7,356 nucleotides of DNA from a bacterium (GCA_021806125.1 JAJZYC010000073.1:1-7356); one strand, 5' to 3'; positions 1 to 6,840 are shown, counted from the first letter of the stretch. The notes: generated from the sequence alone by a model not told the origin. Translations and numbers: made by a program.

Positions 1-39
1 CGGTTTCTACTTTAACGTTTTCTACCGACAGTTTCGTGC

Positions 40-1815
40 TTACGTAGATTTATCTAATTTTACCGCTTTCAAAAACGCTTCTATGACTTTAGGGTCGAAC
101 TGGGTTCCGGAATTTTTCTTAATCTCATTCAAGGCCGTATCTACCGGAAGAGCCTTCCTATAGGGCCTGTCGGTGGTCATAGCGTCGAAAGTATCCACGA
201 CCGCTATTATCCTTGAAGCTACCGGTATATCTTCTCCGGAAAGTCCGGCAGGATAGCCTTTGCCGTCGTATCTTTCCTGATGGTGCAGAACGTCGTTTGC
301 TATGTGGCTTAAAAATTTTATTTTTTTAAGCATGTTATAGCCTATTTCGGGATGTTTTTTAATCTCTTTATATTCTTCGTCGGTCAGTTTTCCCTGTTTA
401 TTTAATATGGAATCTTTTATGCCTATTTTTCCGACGTCGTGCATTGCCGCCGCATATCTGATATTTTTTATTTCATTATCTCTTAATCCGAGTTCTTTTG
501 CCACCGCTACCCCGTAATCTATGAGCCTGTCGCCGTGGGTCCTGGTATATGTGTCTCTGGCTTCTATAGCCTCCGATATAGAACTTATAGTTTCAAAATG
601 TTCTTCTTCGATATAATTCAGCGTCTGCGCATTATATGCCGCGACGGAAATTATGTTTGAAATATTGGATATGAAATCTACAGTTTCGACCGAGTAATCC
701 GTCCGTTTTTTGCCGAAAAGAAAAATTAACCCCAGGAAATCCTTATCCGTTTTAACAGGTATCCCGATAAACGTCTGTTTCGGAATATCTTTGAAGTGGC
801 AGCCGCAGGCATTATCGTTATGAGCCGCGCTGTTTCCCTCGTAATAGTTAATAGTAGGATAATCCGAGCTTAATGCTTTTAAGCATTTGCAGTCTTCTAA
901 TTTAATGAGTTCGTGACCGTAAAACGAACCTTCCATATTATAATCCTTAAATAATTTCAGTGTCGTATTTTTAAGAAACGGGCAGTTTACACATTTTTGC
1001 AATATTTTAGATTCCGGAGGGCATTTCACGAACGGACACTCGAATCCGGTCATATTGTAGCAGTTTATATTGCCTCCGAATATGGAGCATCCGGTCATAT
1101 TGCAGTTAAAAAATTCATAGCAAAATTTACTTTCTTCTTTGTCTTTATCCTTAAGATACACCAAAGCGGAATCTGTTTTAGTAAAATTAATCAATCTTTT
1201 TACGGAATGGTCTATAATGCTCGAAAGGTCCAGCGAAGACGAAACAAGCTTGGAAACTTCGAGAAGATTTGCGATTTTTTGGCTTTCCTCTTTCTGCCTT
1301 AAATATAAAAGGTTGGCGTTTTCGTATAAAGTGAGGCTGTATATGAAAATTCCTCCCATCATAGCTATGAATTTTGCGACTTTGGTTTCTTCTTCGGAAA
1401 AATCGTGGGTATCCTTCCTGTATATATTTAAAGCGCCCAAAACGAGCGGCCCCGCATATATAGGAACGCTCAACATAGACGACATATCGGTAAACTGCCT
1501 TTCCAGTTCGTAATATATGTCGGACAGGTCGGATTTAAGATTGCCGCTGGCCAACGGTTCGCCGTTCTCTATGACCGAACCTATCAATCCCTCTCCAAGC
1601 ATTATCTCAAAATCTTTTTTTATAAATTTACCGTCCTGATAATATTTAACACATACTATCTTTTCGATGTCCTCGTTAAGCATAAATATGGTTATGAGGT
1701 CGCTTTTTATAAAAGTCGAGGCTGTAACGGAAATTTTTTCGTAAATTTCATCCCTTGTATTTTTAGATATAAGGTCCTTGGATAAAAAATATGCTATATC
1801 TGGATATTCTACCAT
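40..1815 (-). CDS. GAF-GAF-HD-GYP signalling protein, probable cyclic-di-GMP phosphodiesterase
   Basis: The 591-residue protein has no signal peptide or membrane segment, so it is probably cytosolic. A first GAF domain (about 18-165) shows LGEGLIGSVIENGEP and SMLSVPIYAGPLVLGALNIY. A helical linker leads to a second GAF (about 190-400) that is split by a cysteine-rich insert (232-339). The C-terminal HD-GYP domain (about 405-585) has RDTYTRTHGDR (H427), HDVGKIGI (H459, D460), HPEIGY (H488), HHQERYDGKGYP (511-522) and VVDTFDAMTTDRPYR (D541). These motifs imply hydrolysis of cyclic-di-GMP. The residue four before H427 is Tyr rather than the Glu of the RDxETGxH class, so a two-metal rather than three-metal centre is likely (inference). 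The ATG at 1815 is the only plausible start: an in-frame stop lies 18 bases upstream and the next Met is residue 45; no clear Shine-Dalgarno is present. It follows accA by 69 bases. Activity and ligand are unproven; related proteins can act on other cyclic dinucleotides. Confidence 0.93.
   Translation of the reverse strand: MVEYPDIAYFLSKDLISKNTRDEIYEKISVTASTFIKSDLITIFMLNEDIEKIVCVKYYQDGKFIKKDFEIMLGEGLIGSVIENGEPLASGNLKSDLSDIYYELERQFTDMSSMLSVPIYAGPLVLGALNIYRKDTHDFSEEETKVAKFIAMMGGIFIYSLTLYENANLLYLRQKEESQKIANLLEVSKLVSSSLDLSSIIDHSVKRLINFTKTDSALVYLKDKDKEESKFCYEFFNCNMTGCSIFGGNINCYNMTGFECPFVKCPPESKILQKCVNCPFLKNTTLKLFKDYNMEGSFYGHELIKLEDCKCLKALSSDYPTINYYEGNSAAHNDNACGCHFKDIPKQTFIGIPVKTDKDFLGLIFLFGKKRTDYSVETVDFISNISNIISVAAYNAQTLNYIEEEHFETISSISEAIEARDTYTRTHGDRLIDYGVAVAKELGLRDNEIKNIRYAAAMHDVGKIGIKDSILNKQGKLTDEEYKEIKKHPEIGYNMLKKIKFLSHIANDVLHHQERYDGKGYPAGLSGEDIPVASRIIAVVDTFDAMTTDRPYRKALPVDTALNEIKKNSGTQFDPKVIEAFLKAVKLDKST
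799..1122 (-). other. Cysteine-rich insert in the second GAF domain
   Basis: Residues 232-339 hold twelve cysteines (232, 238, 243, 252, 260, 265, 275, 278, 309, 311, 337, 339), against one (C54) in the rest of the protein. The first part, CYEFFNC-x4-C, then CY, then KCVNCPFL, resembles the CWE...C...C...CW...C...CxxC segment that I recall from other bacterial signalling proteins. Paired CxxC, CxC and CGCH motifs suggest a bound metal, iron-sulphur cluster or redox-active thiols; which one cannot be told from the sequence. Confidence 0.8.
1044..1102. repeat. Short 14-base direct repeat within the cysteine-rich insert
   Basis: The 14 bases ATCCGGTCATATTG occur at 1044-1057 and again at 1089-1102, offset by exactly 45 bases (15 codons). 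They encode the repeated NMTG motif at residues 239-242 and 254-257, each beside cysteines (CNMTGC and CYNMTGFEC). This looks like a small in-frame duplication within the insert. Confidence 0.6.
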
Positions 1816-1884
1816 CTTAAGAAAGATAATTTAATATTAAGCTTTACTTTAATCCTGCAATAAAAATACATAATATGAGTTAAG

Positions 1885-2847
1885 TTAATAATTAGCGAAT
1901 TTTTTTATTCTTTCGTTTCTTAAATCCTCTCCGCCGTATTCTTTAAGTTCTTCGATATTCTCCAGAATAGCTTTTTTCAGGTTTTCCGACGCTAGTTTTA
2001 TATCTCTGTGCGCTCCGCCGAGAGGCTCGGGTATAATGCCGTCGATAACTTTAGAATCGTTTAACAGGTCTTTTGCCGTAAGTTTTAAAGAATTGGCGGC
2101 ATCCTCGGTTTTAGAAGTATCTTTATAGAGGATAGACGCACATCCCTCGGGCGATATTACCGAATAAACCGAATACTCCATCATCAAAACTCTGTTCCCG
2201 GTTCCGAAGGCTAGCGCTCCTCCGCTTCCGCCTTCCCCTATTATTACGGATATAACGGGAACGGAAACATTCAATAAAGTATATATTGTTTTTGCTATCG
2301 CCTCCGACTGCCCCCTTTCTTCCGCTCCTAAACCCGGATACGCGCCGGGTGTGTCTATCAGCGTAACTATCGGGATAGAGTATTTTTCAGCGAGCTTAAA
2401 CAGCCTCTGCGCTTTTCTGTAGCCTTCCGGATGGGGCATACCGAAATTCCTGCACATTTTATCTTTTGTGTTGCGCCCTTTCTGGTGTCCTACTATAAGC
2501 GCCCTCTGCCTGTAACCAGAGGCATCGTCTTTAATAAAACAGAATCCTCCGACTACGGCTTTATCGTCCATAAACAACCTGTCTCCGTGGAGTTCGACAA
2601 AATTTTCGGCTATTAAATCTATATAATCCATAGTATAAGGCCTCAAAGGATGCCTCGACAATTGTGTAACCTGCCAACTGTTTATATTTTTAAATATATC
2701 CCTCGTAAGTTTATCCTTTTTGGCTCCGAGATTCTTTATATCTTCATCTACGTTGGTAAAGCCTCCAAGGTTAAACGTCTTTAACTCTTCTATCTTCTGT
2801 TCGAGTTCGATTATAGGTCTTTCAAATTCGAGATACTGTATGGCCAT
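1885..2847 (-). CDS. accA: Acetyl-CoA carboxylase carboxyltransferase subunit alpha
   Basis: AccA with AccD forms the carboxyltransferase that moves the carboxyl group from carboxybiotin on AccB to acetyl-CoA, giving malonyl-CoA for fatty acid synthesis in the cytosol. The product is 320 residues, matching the usual length of about 320. The N-terminus YLEFERPIIELEQKIEELK is the family's helical, possibly coiled-coil start. The crotonase-fold core shows ELHGDRLF, GRNTKD, FGMPHPEGYRKA, DTPGAYPGLGAEERGQSEAI, GEGGSGGALA (204-213, glycine-rich loop supporting the active site), YSVISPEGCASIL and DGIIPEPLGGAHRD. The start ATG at 2847 is supported by homology of the first residues; no clear Shine-Dalgarno lies upstream (the leader is almost all A and T). 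It follows dnaE by 79 bases, a neighbour pair I recall from delta-proteobacteria. accD is not in the window. No truncation or odd residues seen. Confidence 0.97.
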   Translation of the reverse strand: MAIQYLEFERPIIELEQKIEELKTFNLGGFTNVDEDIKNLGAKKDKLTRDIFKNINSWQVTQLSRHPLRPYTMDYIDLIAENFVELHGDRLFMDDKAVVGGFCFIKDDASGYRQRALIVGHQKGRNTKDKMCRNFGMPHPEGYRKAQRLFKLAEKYSIPIVTLIDTPGAYPGLGAEERGQSEAIAKTIYTLLNVSVPVISVIIGEGGSGGALAFGTGNRVLMMEYSVYSVISPEGCASILYKDTSKTEDAANSLKLTAKDLLNDSKVIDGIIPEPLGGAHRDIKLASENLKKAILENIEELKEYGGEDLRNERIKKFANY

Positions 2848-2913
2848 AAATGTTTATTTTGTTTTATATTACTATTATAGTATTTTAGTTATCCAAAAAC
2901 GTATCAGTTTTTT

Positions 2914-2941
2914 ATTATACCACCGATTATATAATATTCAA
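2914..2941 (-). promoter_or_regulatory. Candidate sigma70 promoter for accA, overlapping the dnaE 3' end
   Basis: On the minus strand a -35-like TTGAAT (2936-2941) is followed, after 16 bases, by a perfect -10 hexamer TATAAT (2914-2919). The -10 is preceded by TGG, giving an extended TGn-TATAAT element. The -35 lies within the last codons of dnaE. Transcription would begin near 2907, leaving a leader of about 60 bases before the accA ATG. A second TATAAT at 2874-2879 has no good -35. It would let accA be expressed independently of dnaE; this is inferred from sequence alone, and AT-rich gaps give chance matches. Confidence 0.45.
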
Positions 2942-5900
2942 ATAGTCCGGAAGGGATTTTGATTTCAGCAATGCCTTGTCCACCCCGAGACTTTCTTTAA
3001 GCACTATATTATATCCGGACATTCTTAATATTACTTTAGAACTGCCCTTGGAATCGGACAAGCTGTTTTTGATCTCCGAAAGAAAATTTCTAAATTCTCC
3101 AGCTTCGAAGAAAGCCGCATTTTCGTTTATTTCTATAATACACACTTCATCTTCCTGCCTTGCCTGCCGTTTTACCTTAACCTCGTCTAAGAGTTCGATG
3201 CTTTCTCCTATAACTTTAATATCTAAATCCATGTCGTCATAACCGGCGCCGTACTCCGTCTTTCCGGTTTCCGTTTTATTTTTGCCGTTAAGAGCCGCAT
3301 CATTTTCCGGGGCGTCTTCGCCGGCTGCACCGGCAGGTTCCGATACTCCGTCTCCGGTATTTCCTGCCGTATTCAGACCCGAAAAATCGATTCTGCCCGT
3401 CAAAATTACGGGCTGATTCGTTCCTAATATTTCTTCGTATTTTAAAAAGTTTTTAGGAAAAAAAACGGCTTCGACGTTCGAGTTCTTATCGTTTAATATA
3501 AACGACGCCATCTTGTCGTTATTTCTCGTTTTATGCACTTTCAACTGATTTATGACTCCCGCCATTTTATACATATTGTCCTTATCGGCCGCGCCGCGGG
3601 ACCGGCTATGCGGTACGTCCGGCCGCTCGGAACCGCCTTTGCGCAGGCCGTTTATATATTCCGATACTATATCGGCAACCGATTTTATGCAGAGAAGTTT
3701 AATCTTTTCTTCATAACCGTCCAACGGGTGGCCCGAAAGATAAAACCCGAGCGATTCTTTTTCGAAAGCGAGTATCGACTTTTTATCGTCCTTTTCCCCC
3801 GAAACCTTTAAATAAGACTCGTCTTTGCCTTGGGCGTAATTAACGTTTTCTCCTAAGGAAGCGAATAAATCTACCTGTCCGGAATCTTCTTTTTCCCTTT
3901 TGCGGACTGATTCCTCCATTACGGCTTCTAAATTATCCAGCATCCATTTTCTAGATTCTCCGGCGATATCCAAAGCCCCGCTTTTTATGAGATTTTCTAT
4001 AGTTCTTTTGTTGACTTTCCGGGTATCGACCCTTGAACAGAAATCGAATAAGTCCTTAAATATTTTATCTTTGCGGGTCTGCAAAATAGAATCTATCGCC
4101 GCTTTGCCCACGTTTTTAACCGCTCCCAGCCCCGTGCGGATAGCGAGCTTTTCACCGCCTTCGGCGCCCGTATTTACTATCGCGAACCTTTCCGCGGATT
4201 CGTTAACGGACGGAGGCAGTATTTCGCAGGCATTAATTCCGGACTTCGCCTCGTTTATTATCTTTGCCAGCTTATCTGTATTGGACATTTCGCTGGATAA
4301 AAGAGCCGCCGTAAAATGCTCCTTGTAATTAGCTTTTAAGTAGGCGGTCATATATGCTATATATGCGTATGCCGTCGAGTGGGATTTGTTAAAACCGTAT
4401 TCTCCGAATTTTACTATAAGGGAAAAAATCTTTTCGGATTTTACCTCTTCTATTCCGTTTTTTCTGCATCCGGCAATAAATTTATCTTTCATTTGATTAA
4501 TAAGTTCCGCCTGCTTTTTTCCTACGCCCTTTCTTAAAACGTCCGCCTCCCCCATAGAAAATCCTGCGAGATTGGTGGCCACTTTCATTATCTGCTCCTG
4601 ATACAGCATTACTCCGTAAGTATCCTGAAGAATATCTTTCAGTAACGGATGGATATAATGTATTTTGGCTTTACCGTGTTTCGCTTTGATAAAATCGTCA
4701 ACCATGCCGCTGCCGAGAGGTCCGGGCCTATAAAGGGCGACGAGGGGAATTAAATCTTCGAAAGAATTCGGAACGAGTTTTTTTATTAATTCTTTCATGC
4801 CGGAACTTTCGAGCTGAAATACCCCCGTAGTATCTCCGGCGGCTAAAAGTTTAAACGTCGCCCTGTCGTTCAAATCTATATCGTATATGTTAAAATTAGC
4901 GCTTTGCCGCCTCGAATCGTTTATAAGGGCGATAGCCTCGTTCATTACCGTAAGAGTTTTTAATCCGAGAAAGTCGAACTTGATAAATCCCAATTTTTCC
5001 AAATCCGTTCCGGTGTATTGAGTGGTAATAACATCCGTCTCTTTCGTTCCTTTATACAAAGGCATATGGTTATGGATGGGTTCGTTCGATATAACCACTC
5101 CTGCGGCGTGGGTGCTTGCATGCCTTGCAAGGCCTTCGAGCCTTTTTGCTATTTCTATAAGTTTTTTTACCTTAGGGTTAGTTTCGATTAAACTCCGAAG
5201 CTTAGGCTCTTCTTTTACGGCGGCCTCAAGGGTTATGCCAAGGGTGTTTGGAACCAGTTTGGCTATTTTATCGACTTCTGCGTAAGGCATATTTAAAGCT
5301 CTTCCCGTATCCCTTATTACGGCTTTTGCAAGCATGGTTCCGAAAGTTATTATCTGGGAAACCTGTTCTTCGCCGTACTTGTCCGAAACGTATTTAATAA
5401 CCTCGTCCCTGCCGTTTATGCAGAAATCGGAGTCTATATCGGGCATGCTTATTCTTTCGGGATTAAGAAACCTTTCGAACATCAGGTCGTATTTAATAGG
5501 GTCTATTTCGGTAATTTTTAGGCAATAGGCGGCAAGACTTCCTGCGGCTGAGCCCCTGCCCGGCCCTACCGGAATATTATGCTCTTTCGCGTATTTGATA
5601 AAATCCGACACTATTAAAAAATATCCCGCAAAATTAGATTTTTTAATGACTTCTATCTCCATATCCAGCCTTGCCGCGTATCCTTCAGGTTTTTTAGCGT
5701 AAGATTCGGCGGCGGCTTTCGTAGGATTTTTTATAAAAACTTCTTCGAAACCTTTCCTTGTTTCGTTTTCAAAAAAATCGGCGACGGAAGTTTCGGAGCC
5801 TTGAACGTAATTTTTATTTTCTTTATCCTTAAACTGGGGAAAATGATGTCCTTCTTTAAGTTTAAAAGAAAAATTGCATTTATCGGCTATCATTTTTGTG

Positions 5901-6688
5901 TTTGAAATTACTTCGGGGGGATATCCGCCGAAAATTTCCTTCATTTCTTCCTGCGACCTGAAGTAAAGGTCTTTCGTCGAAAATTTCATTCTGTCCTTAT
6001 CTTCAACAGTTTTGCCGGTCTGGATGCACAACAGGACGTCGTGGGCTTCATAGTCCTCTTTGAGAAGATAATGGCAGTCGTTTGTAGCTACCAGAGGCAC
6101 GCCGTATTTTTTAGACAAATCCAGTAGTCCTTTATTTGCCGTTATTTGCTCTTCCATGCCCTGAACCTGCATTTCCAGATAGAAATCGTCTTTAAAAAGC
6201 TCTAAATAATATTTAAGGCTTTCTTCCGCCGCATCGTACTTTCCCTGGACTATGTTATAGGGAATTTCCCCTTTTATGCATGCGGACAGGGCGATTAAGC
6301 CTTTATGGTTATCTTTGAGGATATTTTTGTCTATTCTGGGTTTGTAATAAAACCCGTCGATATAAGATTTAGATACTAATTTGGACAGGTTCCGGTAACC
6401 TTCGTCGTCTTTGGCAAGCAGTATAAGATGATAATAATATTTTTCGCTAGAGTTCTTAAGTTTCATATCGGACTTCGAAACATACATTTCACAGCCTATT
6501 ATAGGCTTTATCTTTTTTTTGACGGCTTTCTCGTAAAATTCTATGGCTCCGAACATATTGCCGTGGTCGGTTATCGCGACGGAAGGCATGCCGAATTCGA
6601 TAGCCTTGTTTATTATATCGTCGATTTTAATCGCCCCGTCTAAAAGACTGTAATGCGAATGCAGGTGCAGGTGGACGAACTCGTTCAT
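2927..6688 (-). CDS. dnaE: DNA polymerase III subunit alpha (replicative polymerase)
   Basis: DnaE is the catalytic subunit of the replicative polymerase and elongates both DNA strands at the fork with the sliding clamp. The protein has 1253 residues. The N-terminal PHP domain (about 1-210) keeps all candidate metal ligands: H8, H10, D17, H42, E67, H87, C137, D204 and H206. The palm has the catalytic motif PDIDSD (D416, D418) and the third aspartate D571 in KFDFLGL; GPGRGSAAGS at 374-383 and the finger region around RPGPLGSGM are standard. A helix-hairpin-helix lies near 850-872, a clamp-binding motif QVDLF at 938-942, the family motif GFYLSGHPLDGYE follows, then an OB fold from about 1040 and a tau-binding-type C-terminal domain. 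It is longer than the usual 1150-1170 residues, mostly through low-complexity inserts at 1013-1037 and 1103-1150. The ATG at 6688 has a good ribosome binding site. It lies between guaA and accA on the same strand. Type DnaE1 rather than PolC or DnaE2, judged by the clamp motif, HhH, OB fold and C-terminal domain. Confidence 0.97.
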   Translation of the reverse strand: MNEFVHLHLHSHYSLLDGAIKIDDIINKAIEFGMPSVAITDHGNMFGAIEFYEKAVKKKIKPIIGCEMYVSKSDMKLKNSSEKYYYHLILLAKDDEGYRNLSKLVSKSYIDGFYYKPRIDKNILKDNHKGLIALSACIKGEIPYNIVQGKYDAAEESLKYYLELFKDDFYLEMQVQGMEEQITANKGLLDLSKKYGVPLVATNDCHYLLKEDYEAHDVLLCIQTGKTVEDKDRMKFSTKDLYFRSQEEMKEIFGGYPPEVISNTKMIADKCNFSFKLKEGHHFPQFKDKENKNYVQGSETSVADFFENETRKGFEEVFIKNPTKAAAESYAKKPEGYAARLDMEIEVIKKSNFAGYFLIVSDFIKYAKEHNIPVGPGRGSAAGSLAAYCLKITEIDPIKYDLMFERFLNPERISMPDIDSDFCINGRDEVIKYVSDKYGEEQVSQIITFGTMLAKAVIRDTGRALNMPYAEVDKIAKLVPNTLGITLEAAVKEEPKLRSLIETNPKVKKLIEIAKRLEGLARHASTHAAGVVISNEPIHNHMPLYKGTKETDVITTQYTGTDLEKLGFIKFDFLGLKTLTVMNEAIALINDSRRQSANFNIYDIDLNDRATFKLLAAGDTTGVFQLESSGMKELIKKLVPNSFEDLIPLVALYRPGPLGSGMVDDFIKAKHGKAKIHYIHPLLKDILQDTYGVMLYQEQIMKVATNLAGFSMGEADVLRKGVGKKQAELINQMKDKFIAGCRKNGIEEVKSEKIFSLIVKFGEYGFNKSHSTAYAYIAYMTAYLKANYKEHFTAALLSSEMSNTDKLAKIINEAKSGINACEILPPSVNESAERFAIVNTGAEGGEKLAIRTGLGAVKNVGKAAIDSILQTRKDKIFKDLFDFCSRVDTRKVNKRTIENLIKSGALDIAGESRKWMLDNLEAVMEESVRKREKEDSGQVDLFASLGENVNYAQGKDESYLKVSGEKDDKKSILAFEKESLGFYLSGHPLDGYEEKIKLLCIKSVADIVSEYINGLRKGGSERPDVPHSRSRGAADKDNMYKMAGVINQLKVHKTRNNDKMASFILNDKNSNVEAVFFPKNFLKYEEILGTNQPVILTGRIDFSGLNTAGNTGDGVSEPAGAAGEDAPENDAALNGKNKTETGKTEYGAGYDDMDLDIKVIGESIELLDEVKVKRQARQEDEVCIIEINENAAFFEAGEFRNFLSEIKNSLSDSKGSSKVILRMSGYNIVLKESLGVDKALLKSKSLPDYLNII
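3239..3382 (-). other. DnaE low-complexity insert 2, inside the OB fold
   Basis: Residues about 1103-1150 form a Gly/Ala/Asn/Glu/Asp/Thr-rich stretch without predicted secondary structure. It falls between the OB strand VILTGRIDF and the strand DLDIKVIGESIELLDEV, which in ordinary DnaE proteins are joined by a short turn. Repeated small motifs such as AGN/AGA/AGE and TETGKTE suggest slippage-type growth. It keeps the frame. Confidence 0.6.
3581..3652 (-). other. DnaE low-complexity insert 1, before the OB fold (GC-rich)
   Basis: Residues about 1013-1037 are rich in Gly, Arg, Ser, Asp and Pro (for example RKGGSERPDVPHSRSRG). They separate the helix SVADIVSEYI from the OB-fold strand YKMAGVI, where family members, as I recall them, have only a short linker. 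The DNA here is visibly richer in G and C than the surrounding coding sequence. It keeps the frame and is probably a disordered, solvent-exposed linker. Confidence 0.6.
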
Positions 6689-6695
6689 AATTTTA

Positions 6696-6700
6696 CTCCC
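6696..6700 (-). promoter_or_regulatory. Ribosome binding site of dnaE
   Basis: On the minus strand GGGAG precedes the dnaE ATG with a 7-base spacer. This is a good Shine-Dalgarno match, and it fixes the start at 6688 together with the conserved N-terminus FVHLHLHSHYS. It is the only strong Shine-Dalgarno sequence visible among the three gene starts in the window. Confidence 0.75.
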
Positions 6701-6734
6701 ATATTTCTAAAAATGCCGCGCTAACTCAATGGCT

Positions 6735-6761
6735 CTGGATTCCCGCTTTCGCGGGAATGAC
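6735..6761 (+). repeat. Left arm of the inverted-repeat pair
   Basis: This 27-base arm begins CTGGATTCCCGC and ends GGGAATGAC. It contains an 8-bp stem with a TTTC loop on the plus strand. Read on the minus strand, the sense of guaA and dnaE, the loop becomes GAAA, a stable GNRA-type tetraloop. It is the exact reverse complement of 6814-6840. Confidence 0.9.
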
Positions 6762-6813
6762 AACCTGAAAATTATTGTGTTCTTGTTATGTTAATTACTG
6801 AAATCTTACTATC

Positions 6814-6840
6814 GTCATTCCCGCGAAAGCGGGAATCCAG
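6814..6840 (-). repeat. Right arm of the inverted-repeat pair
   Basis: This is the exact reverse complement of 6735-6761. It lies 26 bases beyond the guaA stop codon, so in a guaA transcript it forms the first stem-loop after the gene and might protect the 3' end. No T-tract follows in either direction, which argues against a simple intrinsic terminator. Confidence 0.9.

Larger units (their letters stand above)
6735..6840. repeat. Paired inverted-repeat element (dRS3-like arms) between guaA and dnaE
   Basis: Two perfectly complementary 27-base arms (6735-6761 and 6814-6840) flank a 52-base AT-rich centre (6762-6813), giving a 106-base unit shaped like a small non-autonomous element. Each arm contains the palindrome ATTCCCGC-N4-GCGGGAAT, which fits the ATTCCC-N8-GGGAAT pattern known from Neisseria dRS3 repeats; similar sequences are common in many bacterial genomes. 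In RNA the unit could fold either as two short 8-bp hairpins or as one long 27-bp stem. I see no open frame of note in the centre, no clear target-site duplication and no T-run after either hairpin, so it does not look like an ordinary intrinsic terminator. Whether it is mobile or only a dispersed repeat cannot be told from one copy. Confidence 0.85.

Noticed and set aside
1..39. Possible start of a further minus-strand gene at the left edge (a frame reading KLSVENVKVET).
   Set aside because: The frame looks codon-like, but there is no ATG, GTG or TTG in it before the edge and no ribosome binding site; too short to call.
511..550. Loss of a catalytic His in HD-GYP because the motif reads HHQERYDG instead of HHERxDG.
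   Set aside because: The HHQERYDGKGYP form is, as I recall, common in the RDxYTxxH class of this family, and all other ligands are present, so I do not call it inactive. The real motif position is 250-285.
1831..1840. Palindrome TTAATATTAA as an operator.
   Set aside because: Ten bases of pure A/T symmetry in an AT-rich gap is not distinguishable from chance.
1816..1884. Promoter for the HD-GYP gene (TTGCAG followed by TAATAT, or a FliA-like TAAAGTAA).
   Set aside because: The spacing is 15 bases with a poor -10, and the FliA-like downstream half does not match; AT-rich gaps give such matches freely.
3900..4328. Plus-strand open frame of 142 residues opposite dnaE (and similar ones at 3533-3811, 5022-5285, 1139-1513).
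   Set aside because: They lie opposite highly conserved coding sequence, have no domain-like features or ribosome binding sites, and are expected by chance.
6735..6840. Rho-independent terminator(s) after guaA.
   Set aside because: The hairpins are strong, but neither strand has a T-run following either stem; better described as repeat arms.
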